Source: Verrucomicrobiales bacterium (GTDB lineage Bacteria; Verrucomicrobiota; Verrucomicrobiia; Verrucomicrobiales; V1-33). Taken from it: DNA of 36,543 nt. Positions 8,801 through 15,798 of the stretch are shown here, in pieces. Below the pieces are notes generated by a model. The model saw only the letters and a program-made list of their open reading frames with translations, made no database searches and was not told where the DNA came from. The DNA lies in the NCBI GenBank assembly GCA_018003315.1, contig JAGNEJ010000049.1:1-36543 (forward strand), written 5' to 3'. Both the position numbers and the translations under genes were made by a program. Within the stretch, counting starts at the first letter, position 1. Each line of letters opens with the position of its first letter.

Positions 8801-8925
8801 TTCGGATACTGCTGCACCGGCAGGGATGTCGCCGCGCGCCAACCCATCAGAATGATGATGAAATTGACAACCAGGGCAAGGACCGGATGCCGGATGAAAA
8901 TGTCAGTGAAGGATCGGCCGCGCAT
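5824..8925 (-). CDS. RND multidrug efflux transporter, inner-membrane pump (HAE1/AcrB type)
   Basis: A 1033-residue proton-driven pump, full length for the AcrB/MexB family. The N terminus (FTDIFIRHPVLALVVNFIIILMG) is TM1, and the two halves each carry a large periplasmic loop. The TM4 proton-relay acid pair is present as VVDDAIVVVENIERH (Asp 404, Asp 405). In TM10 the family lysine (AcrB Lys940, GLSAKN) is Arg 916 here (GLIARNGILIVEFAN). Hydrophobic segments cluster at ~330-550 and ~860-1010. The final ~25 residues are a Glu/Thr-rich tail. It lies 20 nt after the membrane fusion protein gene in a tetR-MFP-RND operon. No TolC-like gene is present, so the outer-membrane channel must come from elsewhere. 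Substrate is not predictable, but the HAE1 type usually exports drugs, detergents or dyes. Confidence 0.95.
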   Translation of the reverse strand: MRGRSFTDIFIRHPVLALVVNFIIILMGWRAATSLPVQQYPKLESSSVVITTLYYGASAETIRGFLTNPIEQAVAQIGGVDYVESISRAGSSVVTVRLKLNYNATAALAEVSARLQQVRSELPSEAEPPMVEIQRADRPHAAFYINFNSKERTIPQITDWLTRHIQPQLATVEGVQRVTVGGGQALAMRIWINQDRLAAVNLAPGDIYRALQRNNYLAAVGRTKGKEVEINLLADTDLHDRDEFARLIVAEREGSLVRLSDVARVELGAEDLQFVARHNTHDGVSLGVWPLPGANEIEVHGRLVAEMDRIQKTLPAGMNMILVYDGTEFMRDALKEISKTLVETMIIVGIAVFLFLGSLRTALIPLIAMPISLVGACVLMLACSFSLNLLTILAIVLSVGLVVDDAIVVVENIERHIRLGKTRIQAALEGTRELVGPIIALTITLATVYAPIAFQGGITGSLFLEFAITLAGTVIISGLVALTLSPMLSAHMIHAQGKEAWLTRQVNRLFNKVRNAYGRLLDGALQIRGVIVLLSLVIMAAAVPLYLGSSKELAPVEDESAIRLFFEAAPDSTPEASARQSLELIKALLALPEANRVWSQTTNWGGFGGYNTVPWDQRSRSTKEMYRDVYATTSGIPGLRVFPRLNPPLPTPGQHDVELVLQTNGSVEDLLPLVQQTIAAGFKSGKFLYVDSDLKIDRPEARVVVDRERIADLGLDLASVGRELGTLLGGGYVNRFNFFDRSYKVIPQIEDQARATPEALLDLRIKTPAGDLVPISSFVRIESKNSPRSLNTFQQRNAVRVFGGVAPGWTKEAALDVLENAARSAGGESIGTDYTGESRQIRSEGSALVVTFVFAILLVYLVLAAQFRSFRDPLIVLLGSVPLTLSGALAFTYLDLTSINIYSQVGLITLVGLIARNGILIVEFANKLRLRGHSRAKAIREASLTRLRPVLMASAATIFGHFPLVLVSGPGAEARNSIGIVLVSGMFIGTIFTLFVVPVFYTLIASEHRPESAEEPETTAESITLPAAQAPVA

Positions 8926-8945
8926 CGCAAATGAGGGAAGCTGAA

Positions 8946-10067
8946 TCAGTGTTCACCCGCGTCCGATACGGCAGGCTGCTCCGGCGCTTCCGCCACCAGC
9001 ACGCCCTCGCGCAGCTTGAACGATCCGGTGGCGGCAATCCGTTCGCCGAATTTCAACCCCTGGGCGACGAAAACCATTTCGTTTTCCAGCGCCTCCACCT
9101 TGATCGGACGCAGCGAAGCACGCTCCTTTCCCTTGGCGTCCTTGGCCACCACAAAGACGAAATCCCCGTCAGCTCCCCGGCGCAAGGCACTGATGGGGAT
9201 GGCAGCCGCCTTCTCCGGACTTCCCACTGGAACCCGAACTCGCACGGCGGCCCCAGGCGCCAGGGCTGCCGCGTGATCGGCGACGTCGATCCGGGCCCGC
9301 ACCGCGATATTGCGCGTGTTTTCGTTCACGCGGGAGTCGAGGGCGACGATTCGTGCAGCAGCCTGCTGTGCCGTTACGCCCGCCACGATCGCAACAGAGT
9401 CACCGACCTTCAGTTGTCCGGCTGTCTCCTGGGTGACTTGGAAATCGACATGCACCGCGTCGGCAACTCCCTGGAGGGTGGTCAGTTCCGTGCCGGCTTC
9501 CAGATACTGTCCGCGATGCAAATCGCTCAACCCCACACGAGCCCGGAACGGCGCCCGGAGGGTTTTGCGCGCCATGACCGCACGGATGCCCTCGATGCGG
9601 GCCAGCGCCACGTCGCGCTGGGCACGCGCCTGGTCCAACTCCAATTCTGGAACCGCCTTCTCCGTGGAGAGTTTCTCCATCCGCTCCAGCGTGCTCCGCG
9701 CCAAAGCGGCCTGTGCTTCCTGGGCCTTGAGGTCCGCCTCCTCGACACTGATGTCGAGGGCCACCAGAATCGTGTCCGCTTCGACGATTGCCCCCGGAAC
9801 CAATGAAACCGAGTGCACCGTCCCGGGCAGTTCGTTTTTCAGGACAATCGATTGGAGGGCTCTGACGGTGCCGGTCGTCGTGCTGTAACGATGGAATTCA
9901 CGCTCCTCCACCGCCGCAATCCGCAGCGATTCGACTCGCTCCGGAATATGCGCGGTCGCCTCGGCAGCCTTTTTCTTGGCATGCGATTTCCATGCCCACA
10001 GGCCGGAAAACACGGTCCCCACCAGCACGATCAGAGAAATGGATGCCAGCCAGCGGCGCAGGTTCAT
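8946..10067 (-). CDS. RND efflux periplasmic adaptor (membrane fusion protein, HlyD/AcrA family)
   Basis: A 373-residue adaptor anchored by one N-terminal hydrophobic segment (about residues 9-27, ISLIVLVGTVFSGLWAW). The chain then follows the family order. First is a barrel-sandwich half (TTTGTVRALQSIVLKNELPGTV...VEADTILVALD), then a short alpha-hairpin (AQEAQAALARSTLERMEKL...ELDQARAQRDVALARI). The second lipoyl half follows with LRAPFRARVGL, then the beta-barrel and membrane-proximal domains. It bridges the RND pump to an outer-membrane channel. The hairpin is short, as in MexJK/BesA-type adaptors. It starts 73 nt after tetR stops and ends 20 nt before the pump gene starts, so the three form one operon. 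Confidence 0.93.
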   Translation of the reverse strand: MNLRRWLASISLIVLVGTVFSGLWAWKSHAKKKAAEATAHIPERVESLRIAAVEEREFHRYSTTTGTVRALQSIVLKNELPGTVHSVSLVPGAIVEADTILVALDISVEEADLKAQEAQAALARSTLERMEKLSTEKAVPELELDQARAQRDVALARIEGIRAVMARKTLRAPFRARVGLSDLHRGQYLEAGTELTTLQGVADAVHVDFQVTQETAGQLKVGDSVAIVAGVTAQQAAARIVALDSRVNENTRNIAVRARIDVADHAAALAPGAAVRVRVPVGSPEKAAAIPISALRRGADGDFVFVVAKDAKGKERASLRPIKVEALENEMVFVAQGLKFGERIAATGSFKLREGVLVAEAPEQPAVSDAGEH

Positions 10068-10140
10068 GGAATAGCAGTTTTTTGGGGGTGGAGAATGCTC
10101 AGGATGAAAGCGCGATGGTGAGTAAAACGGAGCCTGCGAA

Positions 10141-10761
10141 TCATGCGGTGGTTCGAGTGCCCTCAGGTGCCTTGGGAGCAGGCTTTCCCGGCTTCGGCAT
10201 GGCGCAGTGATCCTTGAGCACCTTTCCCAGTGCGCGATGCACGCGTTTCAACATGGCGTAGTCCAGATCGGAAATGTGCAGGGCCCAGTGCAGCCACATT
10301 CCGTCAAAGGCGGCGCCGATCATTTCGCTGACGCCCTCGGGAAGTCCGTCTTCTCTCAGAAAACGGTAGAGTTCCTCATACGTCTCCCTGACCGGGCGCA
10401 CCAGCGACTGGTTGTGCATCAGGGCTACCAGCACGGAAGAGAATCCGCGGCGCATTTCCTCCGCCCATGAATCCGGCTCCATGAAACCGCTGTGCAGCAG
10501 CGCCCGAGCCATGCGTCCAGGACCTTCGGATGTTTGGTGATAGGCTCGCATGTAAAATTCCCGCCAGCGCCGCGCGCTCCGCTCCACCATCGCCCCGATC
10601 AACTGGTCCTTGCTCCAAAAATGGTGCAGGACGCCGCCCTTGCTGATGCCTGCTTCGAGCGCAATCGCGTCGAAGGTGAGGCGGGAAATCCCGCAACTCA
10701 ATGCCACTTCCTCCGCTGCATCCAGCAGGCGTTCCTTGAGGTCGGATCGATGGAGCGTCAT
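10141..10761 (-). CDS. TetR-family transcriptional repressor of the RND operon
   Basis: A 206-residue regulator. The N-terminal helix-turn-helix is clear: AAEEVALSCGISRLTFDAIALEAGISKGGVLHHFWSKDQLI, matching the TetR pattern with the recognition helix ISKGGVLHHF. The C-terminal two-thirds is an all-helical ligand-binding/dimerisation domain resembling TetR types next to efflux pumps. The frame is open upstream to 10896, but ATG 10761 starts the HTH at the usual distance and has a GAGGG Shine-Dalgarno-like sequence 7 nt upstream. It is first in the operon with the MFP and RND genes and so probably represses itself and the pump through the palindrome at 10798-10815. The inducer is unknown. The tail is Pro/Lys-rich. 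Confidence 0.92.
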   Translation of the reverse strand: MTLHRSDLKERLLDAAEEVALSCGISRLTFDAIALEAGISKGGVLHHFWSKDQLIGAMVERSARRWREFYMRAYHQTSEGPGRMARALLHSGFMEPDSWAEEMRRGFSSVLVALMHNQSLVRPVRETYEELYRFLREDGLPEGVSEMIGAAFDGMWLHWALHISDLDYAMLKRVHRALGKVLKDHCAMPKPGKPAPKAPEGTRTTA

Positions 10762-10770
10762 GCGACGACC

Positions 10771-10799
10771 CTCATACCGCTCCTGCGATCCCTCGTCAA
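10771..10799 (-). promoter_or_regulatory. Predicted sigma70-type promoter of the tetR-RND operon
   Basis: On the minus strand, TTGACG (10799-10794) is followed after exactly 17 nt by TATGAG (10776-10771). They match the -35 and -10 consensus at 5/6 and 4/6 positions. Transcription would start only a few bases from ATG 10761, giving a very short leader, and the -10 overlaps the GAGGG ribosome-binding candidate. An alternative promoter further upstream is therefore possible. Confidence 0.45.
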
Positions 10800-10815
10800 A
10801 CCGTCCAGACGGTTT
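10798..10815. promoter_or_regulatory. TetR-type operator palindrome
   Basis: AAACCGTC-CA-GACGGTTT is a perfect inverted repeat with 8-bp arms and a 2-bp centre, 37 nt upstream of the tetR start. It overlaps the predicted -35 hexamer by two bases. Autoregulated TetR repressors commonly bind palindromes of this length with ACCG/CGGT cores. The T-run on the plus strand could make it look like an intrinsic terminator, but no plus-strand gene ends here. Confidence 0.7.
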
Positions 10816-10968
10816 TTTTATTGCGCAAGTGCGGGTCCACCCTTGGGGCAGTGCCGTCTTTCTCCTGCCGACGCACAGGCGTGGCCCATCATCCACACGG
10901 CGCTGCTGATTTGTGGCAACCGGGTTGGAAGCCCCGTCCCTGCGGAGGCAAGGAGGCCCGGACGATCG

Positions 10969-11433
10969 TCAGCCGGCATCCCGCAGCCGCAGGAGGTTTT
11001 CCGGCGGCCACCATTGATAGAGCATGAGGTAAACCAGAACGCCAGTCACTGACACATAGAGCCAGACCGGAGCGGTCCAGCGGGCCACCCGGCGGTGCCC
11101 GGTGAAGTTCCCGCGCAGCGCCTTGACCACGGCGGTGAGTACCAGAACCGCCGCTACTGGCGCCAGGAGAATGTGGCTGACCAGCGTGGTTTTGTACACC
11201 AGGTTAGCCCAGGCCGGATAGCGCGCGACATCGAAGCGCAGTGGTTCGGGTTTGCTGAGGTGGTAGCTCACATAACAGATCAGAAAGGCCACCGAGGCCA
11301 GCAGTGCGCAAGCCATGCAAAGCACATGCGGAGTTTTCCGTCCCCTGCGGATAAACCACAAACCGGCGAGGATGAAACAGGTGCTGATGCCATTGAGCGT
11401 GGCATCAACCGCCGGAAGATCATACACGGACAT
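10969..11433 (-). CDS. DUF420 integral membrane protein (YozB/CtaM-like)
   Basis: A 154-residue protein with four hydrophobic helices: ATLNGISTCFILAGLWFI, LCMACALLASVAFLICYVSYHL, LVSHILLAPVAAVLVLTAVVKAL, and PVWLYVSVTGVLVYLML. The pattern LPAVDATLNG..., YVSYH, HI and TGVLVYLMLY matches DUF420, whose Staphylococcus member CtaM is needed for maturation of a heme-copper oxidase. The conserved His residues (in YVSYH, VSHILL and GHRRVARW) could bind heme or metal. It starts 9 nt after korA ends, so it is probably co-transcribed with it. No cytochrome oxidase genes are in the window. Function here is inferred from the family. Confidence 0.85.
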   Translation of the reverse strand: MSVYDLPAVDATLNGISTCFILAGLWFIRRGRKTPHVLCMACALLASVAFLICYVSYHLSKPEPLRFDVARYPAWANLVYKTTLVSHILLAPVAAVLVLTAVVKALRGNFTGHRRVARWTAPVWLYVSVTGVLVYLMLYQWWPPENLLRLRDAG

Positions 11434-11442
11434 GCGGCAGGC

Positions 11443-13254
11443 TTAACTTTGCTGGATTTTTTCGATGCCGGCGATGATTTCCCGCACCTTGAAGCTCAGC
11501 CCGTCGGTTTTGCAGACGGACTGAATGTTCGGGTTGGCGAGCCTGGCGCGCAGCATGGTGGCGAGCTGGCCGAATCCATAGAGACCACGGTCGTTCATTT
11601 CCACGACCGCGATCTTTTTGAATTTGTTGAAAATGCCGTCCAGCCCGTTGGGCAGCGGATGAATGTGGCGCAGGATCATGCAGCCGACTTTTCGCCCCTG
11701 GGCGCGCAGCCGTTCGGTGGTTTCCTTGAGGGGACCGGAAGTGCTCCCCCAACCCACCAGCAACACATCCCCATTCTGGTCACCATGGACCGCTGGGACC
11801 GGAATTTCCTCCATCAGGCGGATCAGTTTGTCCCTGCGCCGGGCGGTCATTTCGGTGTGCAGTTTCGGACTCGCGCTGGGGTGGCCCCATTCATCGTGTT
11901 CCAGGCCGGTTACCACCGGATATTTTCCGCCCAGCATCCGGGTGCCCGGCGCGGCATGGTTCACCTCGCCTGCTGTTGGATAGGGCCGCCAGTCGGCCTC
12001 GCGCGGCGTGAGGTCGAGGGCGGCGTCGGTCATCCATTCATCGAGATTCGGTTCCTTGAATGCCTCGATGCGGCTGGATATCGACTGGTCGCTGAGAATG
12101 ATCACCGGGCAGGAATACTTTTTGGCAATGCGTCCGGCTTCGATCGCGATGTAAAAGCAGTCCTCCACGTCCTTCGGTGCCAGAACCACGCGGGGGCAGT
12201 CGCCATGCGATCCGTAAATGGCCTGCATGAGGTCGGATTGTTCGACGCTGGTCGGCATGCCCGTGGACGGGCCGCCGCGCTGGACGTTGACGACGATGAG
12301 CGGCAGTTCCGCCATCACCGCGTAGGACAGCGCTTCCATCTTCAGCGAAAGCCCCGGGCCGGAACTTCCGGTGACCGCCAGATGGCCGGCATAGGCAAAG
12401 CCCAGTGCCGTTGCCACGGCGGCAATTTCATCTTCCGTCTGCACAAAAATGCCGCCATAGCGCGGCAGCTCAGTGCGCAGGGACTCCATGATCGAGGACC
12501 ACGGGGTGATGGGATAGCTCGCACCATAACGGACTCCCGCCGCCAGCAGGCCGCAGGCCATGAGTTGGTTTCCATCCGTTGTCAGCCGGTGCTCGTCCGA
12601 ATTGTGACCGGGGTGGAAATGAAAACGCAGCCGGGCCACGTCGCCGACCTGATAGCCATAGCCGCTGTCAAAGGCCAGCATCACATTGCGCAGCACATCC
12701 TCCTTCTTTTTGCCGAACTGGCGCTCGATGATGCCCTTGAGCTTTTCCACGTTGAGCTGGAAAATCTGCGCCACGATGCCAAGGACGAACATGTTTTTGC
12801 CCTTGTCCTTGGAGGTGCCGCCCAGCGCTTCCACCGTTGCGGTGGTGATGGGCACGCCCACGTAGCGGTGGTCCTTGTCCGTGTCGTCGGGCGTGACCTT
12901 GTCGGAATCGTAAATGCAGACGCCGCCCTTGCGCAGAAAGCCGATGTGGTTTTCGTAGCTGTCCTGATAGAAGGTGACGAGGAAGTCGGCGTCGTCCCCG
13001 GCGGAGAGCACCTCCCCGGAACCGATGTGCACCTGAAAGATGGAAGGGCCGCCGGAAATGGTGGCCGGAATGGTCATGTAGGTCATGACATCCTGCTGGG
13101 TGCGTCCGGCAAGGCGTGCCAGAAAGCCGCCGATGGACTGAATGCCGTCCTGGGAATTTCCCGCGAAACGAATCACGGCATCGCGAATGTTTTGGTCACC
13201 GGTGCCGGCAGTATTGCCGGCCTGGTCAGGAGAGGGGGCAGTGGGAAGACTCAT
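11443..13254 (-). CDS. korA: 2-oxoacid:ferredoxin oxidoreductase, fused gamma-alpha subunit (2-oxoglutarate type)
   Basis: A 603-residue cytosolic subunit. Residues ~20-190 are the gamma (acceptor oxidoreductase) domain: NIRDAVIRFAGNSQDGIQSIGGFLA, then SGEVLSAGDDADFLVTFYQDSYENH. From ~205 onward comes the alpha/pyrimidine-binding domain with GNQLMACGLLAAGVRYGASYPITPWSSIMESL, a GFAYAGHLAVTGSSGPGLSLKMEALSYAV stretch, and RGGPSTGMPTSVEQSDLMQAIYGSHGD. The C-terminal part has LLVGWGSTSGPLKE. This is the fused organisation of KorA in oxygen-tolerant bacteria (TIGR03710-like), which with KorB converts 2-oxoglutarate and CoA to succinyl-CoA, reducing ferredoxin. The TPP-binding beta subunit should adjoin but does not: the next gene, 9 nt on, is DUF420. 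Confidence 0.93.
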   Translation of the reverse strand: MSLPTAPSPDQAGNTAGTGDQNIRDAVIRFAGNSQDGIQSIGGFLARLAGRTQQDVMTYMTIPATISGGPSIFQVHIGSGEVLSAGDDADFLVTFYQDSYENHIGFLRKGGVCIYDSDKVTPDDTDKDHRYVGVPITTATVEALGGTSKDKGKNMFVLGIVAQIFQLNVEKLKGIIERQFGKKKEDVLRNVMLAFDSGYGYQVGDVARLRFHFHPGHNSDEHRLTTDGNQLMACGLLAAGVRYGASYPITPWSSIMESLRTELPRYGGIFVQTEDEIAAVATALGFAYAGHLAVTGSSGPGLSLKMEALSYAVMAELPLIVVNVQRGGPSTGMPTSVEQSDLMQAIYGSHGDCPRVVLAPKDVEDCFYIAIEAGRIAKKYSCPVIILSDQSISSRIEAFKEPNLDEWMTDAALDLTPREADWRPYPTAGEVNHAAPGTRMLGGKYPVVTGLEHDEWGHPSASPKLHTEMTARRRDKLIRLMEEIPVPAVHGDQNGDVLLVGWGSTSGPLKETTERLRAQGRKVGCMILRHIHPLPNGLDGIFNKFKKIAVVEMNDRGLYGFGQLATMLRARLANPNIQSVCKTDGLSFKVREIIAGIEKIQQS

Positions 13255-13370
13255 GGAAAAAAATGTGGGGAGGCGAAGTTAGGAAAACAAGGATCGGCTG
13301 CACGGGAGGAACCGTTCCGGAGCAGGCACGGCTCGAAGACCCTGCGAAGGTGGCAGACACCGCAGTGCCA

Positions 13371-13392
13371 TCAAGGACGTTTTCCTCCTTGA
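13371..13392. terminator. Hairpin between the ATPase gene and korA
   Basis: TCAAGGA, an 8-nt loop and TCCTTGA form a perfect 7-bp stem in the 217-nt gap. On the minus strand it lies 80-101 nt past the ATPase stop and about 116 nt before the korA start. No T-run follows it, so it is at best a weak or Rho-assisted terminator; it could also be a leader structure of korA. Confidence 0.3.
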
Positions 13393-13471
13393 CGATGAAA
13401 TTTTCTCGCCCCTGCGCCGCCGGGTTTCAACCGGGAAAACCGATTGCGCATGAATTTTTGAACGACCGCGC

Positions 13472-15565
13472 TCAGCGGGTGAGCGGGATGAGCGGCCGCG
13501 TCAGGCGTTTCCAGAAGCCGTCGAGGTGGTCAGAAAGCACCAGGAAGATTTCATCCGCCGGCGGGAGGCCTTCGTTGGCGTGTTCGGAGGCATGGAGCAG
13601 TTCATCCGCCGCGTAGAGCGTGGCCAGCGAATCCTGGTCGAGACTGACAATGTCGAGGTAGCGGCCTTTGGCTTCGGCAATCTGGTCCGCGGCCAACCAT
13701 TGTTGGAGGTCGGCGGGCGACTGTTGGGCGGAAAAAACGGTGAGCCGCTGGCGGTTTCCATTGCCGGAGCGAAGCTGGGTTTCCCGGACATGCGCCGCGA
13801 GGGCCTTCCAGTAGGCAACATCCTCGGCAGGTTCCGAGCCGAAAAAGATTTCGCCGTCCGGAGTGTGCCAGACGAGGGCAGCCGGGCCGTTGAAGCCCGG
13901 GATGGCCAGGTACTCCACCCTGACAACTGCAAGCCGCCGCCCGCCGGTCTCCAGCAGATGGCTGAAGATGTCCTGGTCGATGCGCAGGGGCTTGGCATGC
14001 AGCAGGCGCTGCCGCAGCGCGTGGAATTTTTCTTCCACCGGGTGCAGCTGCGGTGCCGGTGCGCCGGTGACTGGCACGGTGCCGCCAGACGCCAGGGAAT
14101 GCGGCGGGTCGGCCAGCACCACTCCCGAAGCGGAAGCCGGACGCTCCGGCGCGATGGCCTCAGTGAATTTCCGGCCCAGGCGCAGCTTTTCGAGCATGCT
14201 CTTGAGTTGCTGGAACGAGGTGCCACCCACCGGCATGGGGGCGGAAGCCGCGGGATCGGCTCCGGGCGGGGTCAGCGGCGGTTCGGTTGGTCCACCAGAG
14301 GCTTCGAAAAGCGGGGCATCTTCGAGGCGCAGCGGGGCAACATCCGATTTTCCGGCCGCCCGTTCCGCTTCCGTTTCCTCCCAGAGGCGCGCGGCGTGGC
14401 GCAGCAGGGAACGTGCAGAAAATACCCGGCCTGACTCCTTGGCCATCAGCTCGGGAAGCCGCAGGCGGTCGAGAAACGATTCCCCCTGCACCACATCGAC
14501 CCCGGCATGGTGCAGCCGGTGGCGCAGCAGGGCGTCCGCTTCACTCCGGGAGAGGCCCTCCAAATGGACCTGATCACCGCTCAGCCGATCCTCCAGGGCG
14601 CTCGGTAAAAACTTTTGGAATACATTGGCCCAGAGGTCCTGATTGACACTGAGCACGATGAGAGCGTGAGGCTGCAGGCGGCGCAATTCACTCAAAATGC
14701 CGGCTAGCTTCACGGGCATTTCAGTGCCCCCCTGGATGCGGTCGAGGTGGTCCACCAGAAAGACCACCGGCCGGCAAAGCCCGGCGAGGCGACCCAGCTC
14801 CATCAGTCGATCCTTGAAATAGGGTTCATCCAGCATCGGTGCCTGCACCAAGCTGAGCCCTCCGCTCTGCACCGCAGGCGCATGTCCCTGCTGAACGGCC
14901 CAGCGCAGCCCTGCAAACCGAACCTCCGGCCCGTCCGCAATGCCCTGGGCATACCCGCACAGCATCCGCAACCACCCGGCGGCGGCGGATTCTTCCAGTC
15001 CACCTTCTCGTGCCAGCAACTGGCTGGCAGCCGGCAAAAGCCGCTCAAAATGCTCGGCAAACCACCGCGCCACCGGCTGCTTGGAGTCGGAAAAGTCAAA
15101 CAACTGAAAATGACGCGTTTCCAATGCCCCCAAGGCGGCTTCGGGATTGGCGCAGGGAATTCGCCCTTGCCGGATCAATTCTTGGTTGATCCGTGCAAAC
15201 AAATGTCGGGTCAGGACATCCAGCAGACTCCCCTGCCCTGCACCGGAGGGGCTTGCGTGCAGCTGCTCCAGCACCTGCCAGAACAATCCCGCCCATTTCA
15301 GATCCCGGTCGGCATCGTATTCCACGGCGACGACAAATGCCCGACTGCTCTGGCGCTGCCGGACCAGTTCCAGGAGGTGGGATTTTCCAAATCCCGCCCG
15401 CGGTGCCTTCAGCAACACCACCCGTCCCGCCAAATCCGGACCGGCTCCCACCCGGTCCAACAACCGCTGAAACTGCTCCAACGCCACCGCATGCAGCGGG
15501 AACTCCGTAGCCGCGACCGGGTATCCATCCGGATAAATATCTGAAGAAAAAGGGTTCCAAACCAT
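13472..15565 (-). CDS. Orphan AAA/STAND-like P-loop ATPase with unassigned C-terminal domain
   Basis: I do not recognise a named family. The 697-residue protein has no signal peptide or membrane segment. Walker A is APRAGFGKS (residues 54-62). Walker B is VVFLVDHLD (Asp 272, with Asp 275 in place of the more usual adjacent Glu). A polar sensor-like Asn 308 follows in VLSVNQD, and Arg 327 in EDRLSG could be a finger residue. Together these resemble ORC/STAND-type ATPases. A helical lid spans ~335-410, then a Pro/Ala-rich linker ~415-515. A separate C-terminal alpha/beta domain (~525-697) contains VVRVEYLAIPGFNGPAALVWHTPDGEIFFGSEP-type strands. The start ATG 15565 has no Shine-Dalgarno. It is preceded by an AT-rich leader. 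Neighbours (HemW-like, korA) give no functional hint. Confidence 0.75.
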   Translation of the reverse strand: MVWNPFSSDIYPDGYPVAATEFPLHAVALEQFQRLLDRVGAGPDLAGRVVLLKAPRAGFGKSHLLELVRQRQSSRAFVVAVEYDADRDLKWAGLFWQVLEQLHASPSGAGQGSLLDVLTRHLFARINQELIRQGRIPCANPEAALGALETRHFQLFDFSDSKQPVARWFAEHFERLLPAASQLLAREGGLEESAAAGWLRMLCGYAQGIADGPEVRFAGLRWAVQQGHAPAVQSGGLSLVQAPMLDEPYFKDRLMELGRLAGLCRPVVFLVDHLDRIQGGTEMPVKLAGILSELRRLQPHALIVLSVNQDLWANVFQKFLPSALEDRLSGDQVHLEGLSRSEADALLRHRLHHAGVDVVQGESFLDRLRLPELMAKESGRVFSARSLLRHAARLWEETEAERAAGKSDVAPLRLEDAPLFEASGGPTEPPLTPPGADPAASAPMPVGGTSFQQLKSMLEKLRLGRKFTEAIAPERPASASGVVLADPPHSLASGGTVPVTGAPAPQLHPVEEKFHALRQRLLHAKPLRIDQDIFSHLLETGGRRLAVVRVEYLAIPGFNGPAALVWHTPDGEIFFGSEPAEDVAYWKALAAHVRETQLRSGNGNRQRLTVFSAQQSPADLQQWLAADQIAEAKGRYLDIVSLDQDSLATLYAADELLHASEHANEGLPPADEIFLVLSDHLDGFWKRLTRPLIPLTR

Positions 15566-15798
15566 TGGTAATCAGCAATGTGAGCGCTAAATTTCTCAGA
15601 CACTACTTAATCACCACTTTATTGAAATTGCAATAAATTTCACAAACGAATTGCATTTTCCAGAACAATTTCTTTCAACAACACCCTCCAGAACCAACAA
15701 GCTCCATTCATGCCATGCACCCTTACTTGAAGGCGTGCATTTCAACATAACACATTGTTCTTCAGTGAATCCCAACCGTTTTTCCGTTTGAATCAGAA
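15566..15798. promoter_or_regulatory. AT-rich leader of the ATPase gene with inverted repeat
   Basis: This 233-nt gap is visibly poorer in G+C than anything around it. It carries TGAAATT-GCAATA-AATTTCA at 15623-15642, an inverted repeat with 7-bp arms, 58-77 nt upstream of the ATPase start codon. Several overlapping ATTG/CAAT pieces lie near it. A convincing -35/-10 pair was not found. The low G+C would suit a regulated promoter or binding of a nucleoid protein, or a recent junction. No reading frame of note occurs in it. Confidence 0.4.

Noticed and set aside
10798-10819. Intrinsic terminator formed by the palindrome and T-run upstream of tetR
   Set aside because: No plus-strand gene ends there, and the position at the tetR promoter is better explained as an operator.
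11095-13392. 765-codon open frame on the plus strand opposite korA and DUF420
   Set aside because: It crosses two recognised genes on the other strand and shows no family motif; long antisense frames are expected at this G+C content.
15566-15798. Replication origin in the AT-rich gap
   Set aside because: No DnaA boxes (TTATCCACA-like) and no dnaA, dnaN or gyrB nearby.
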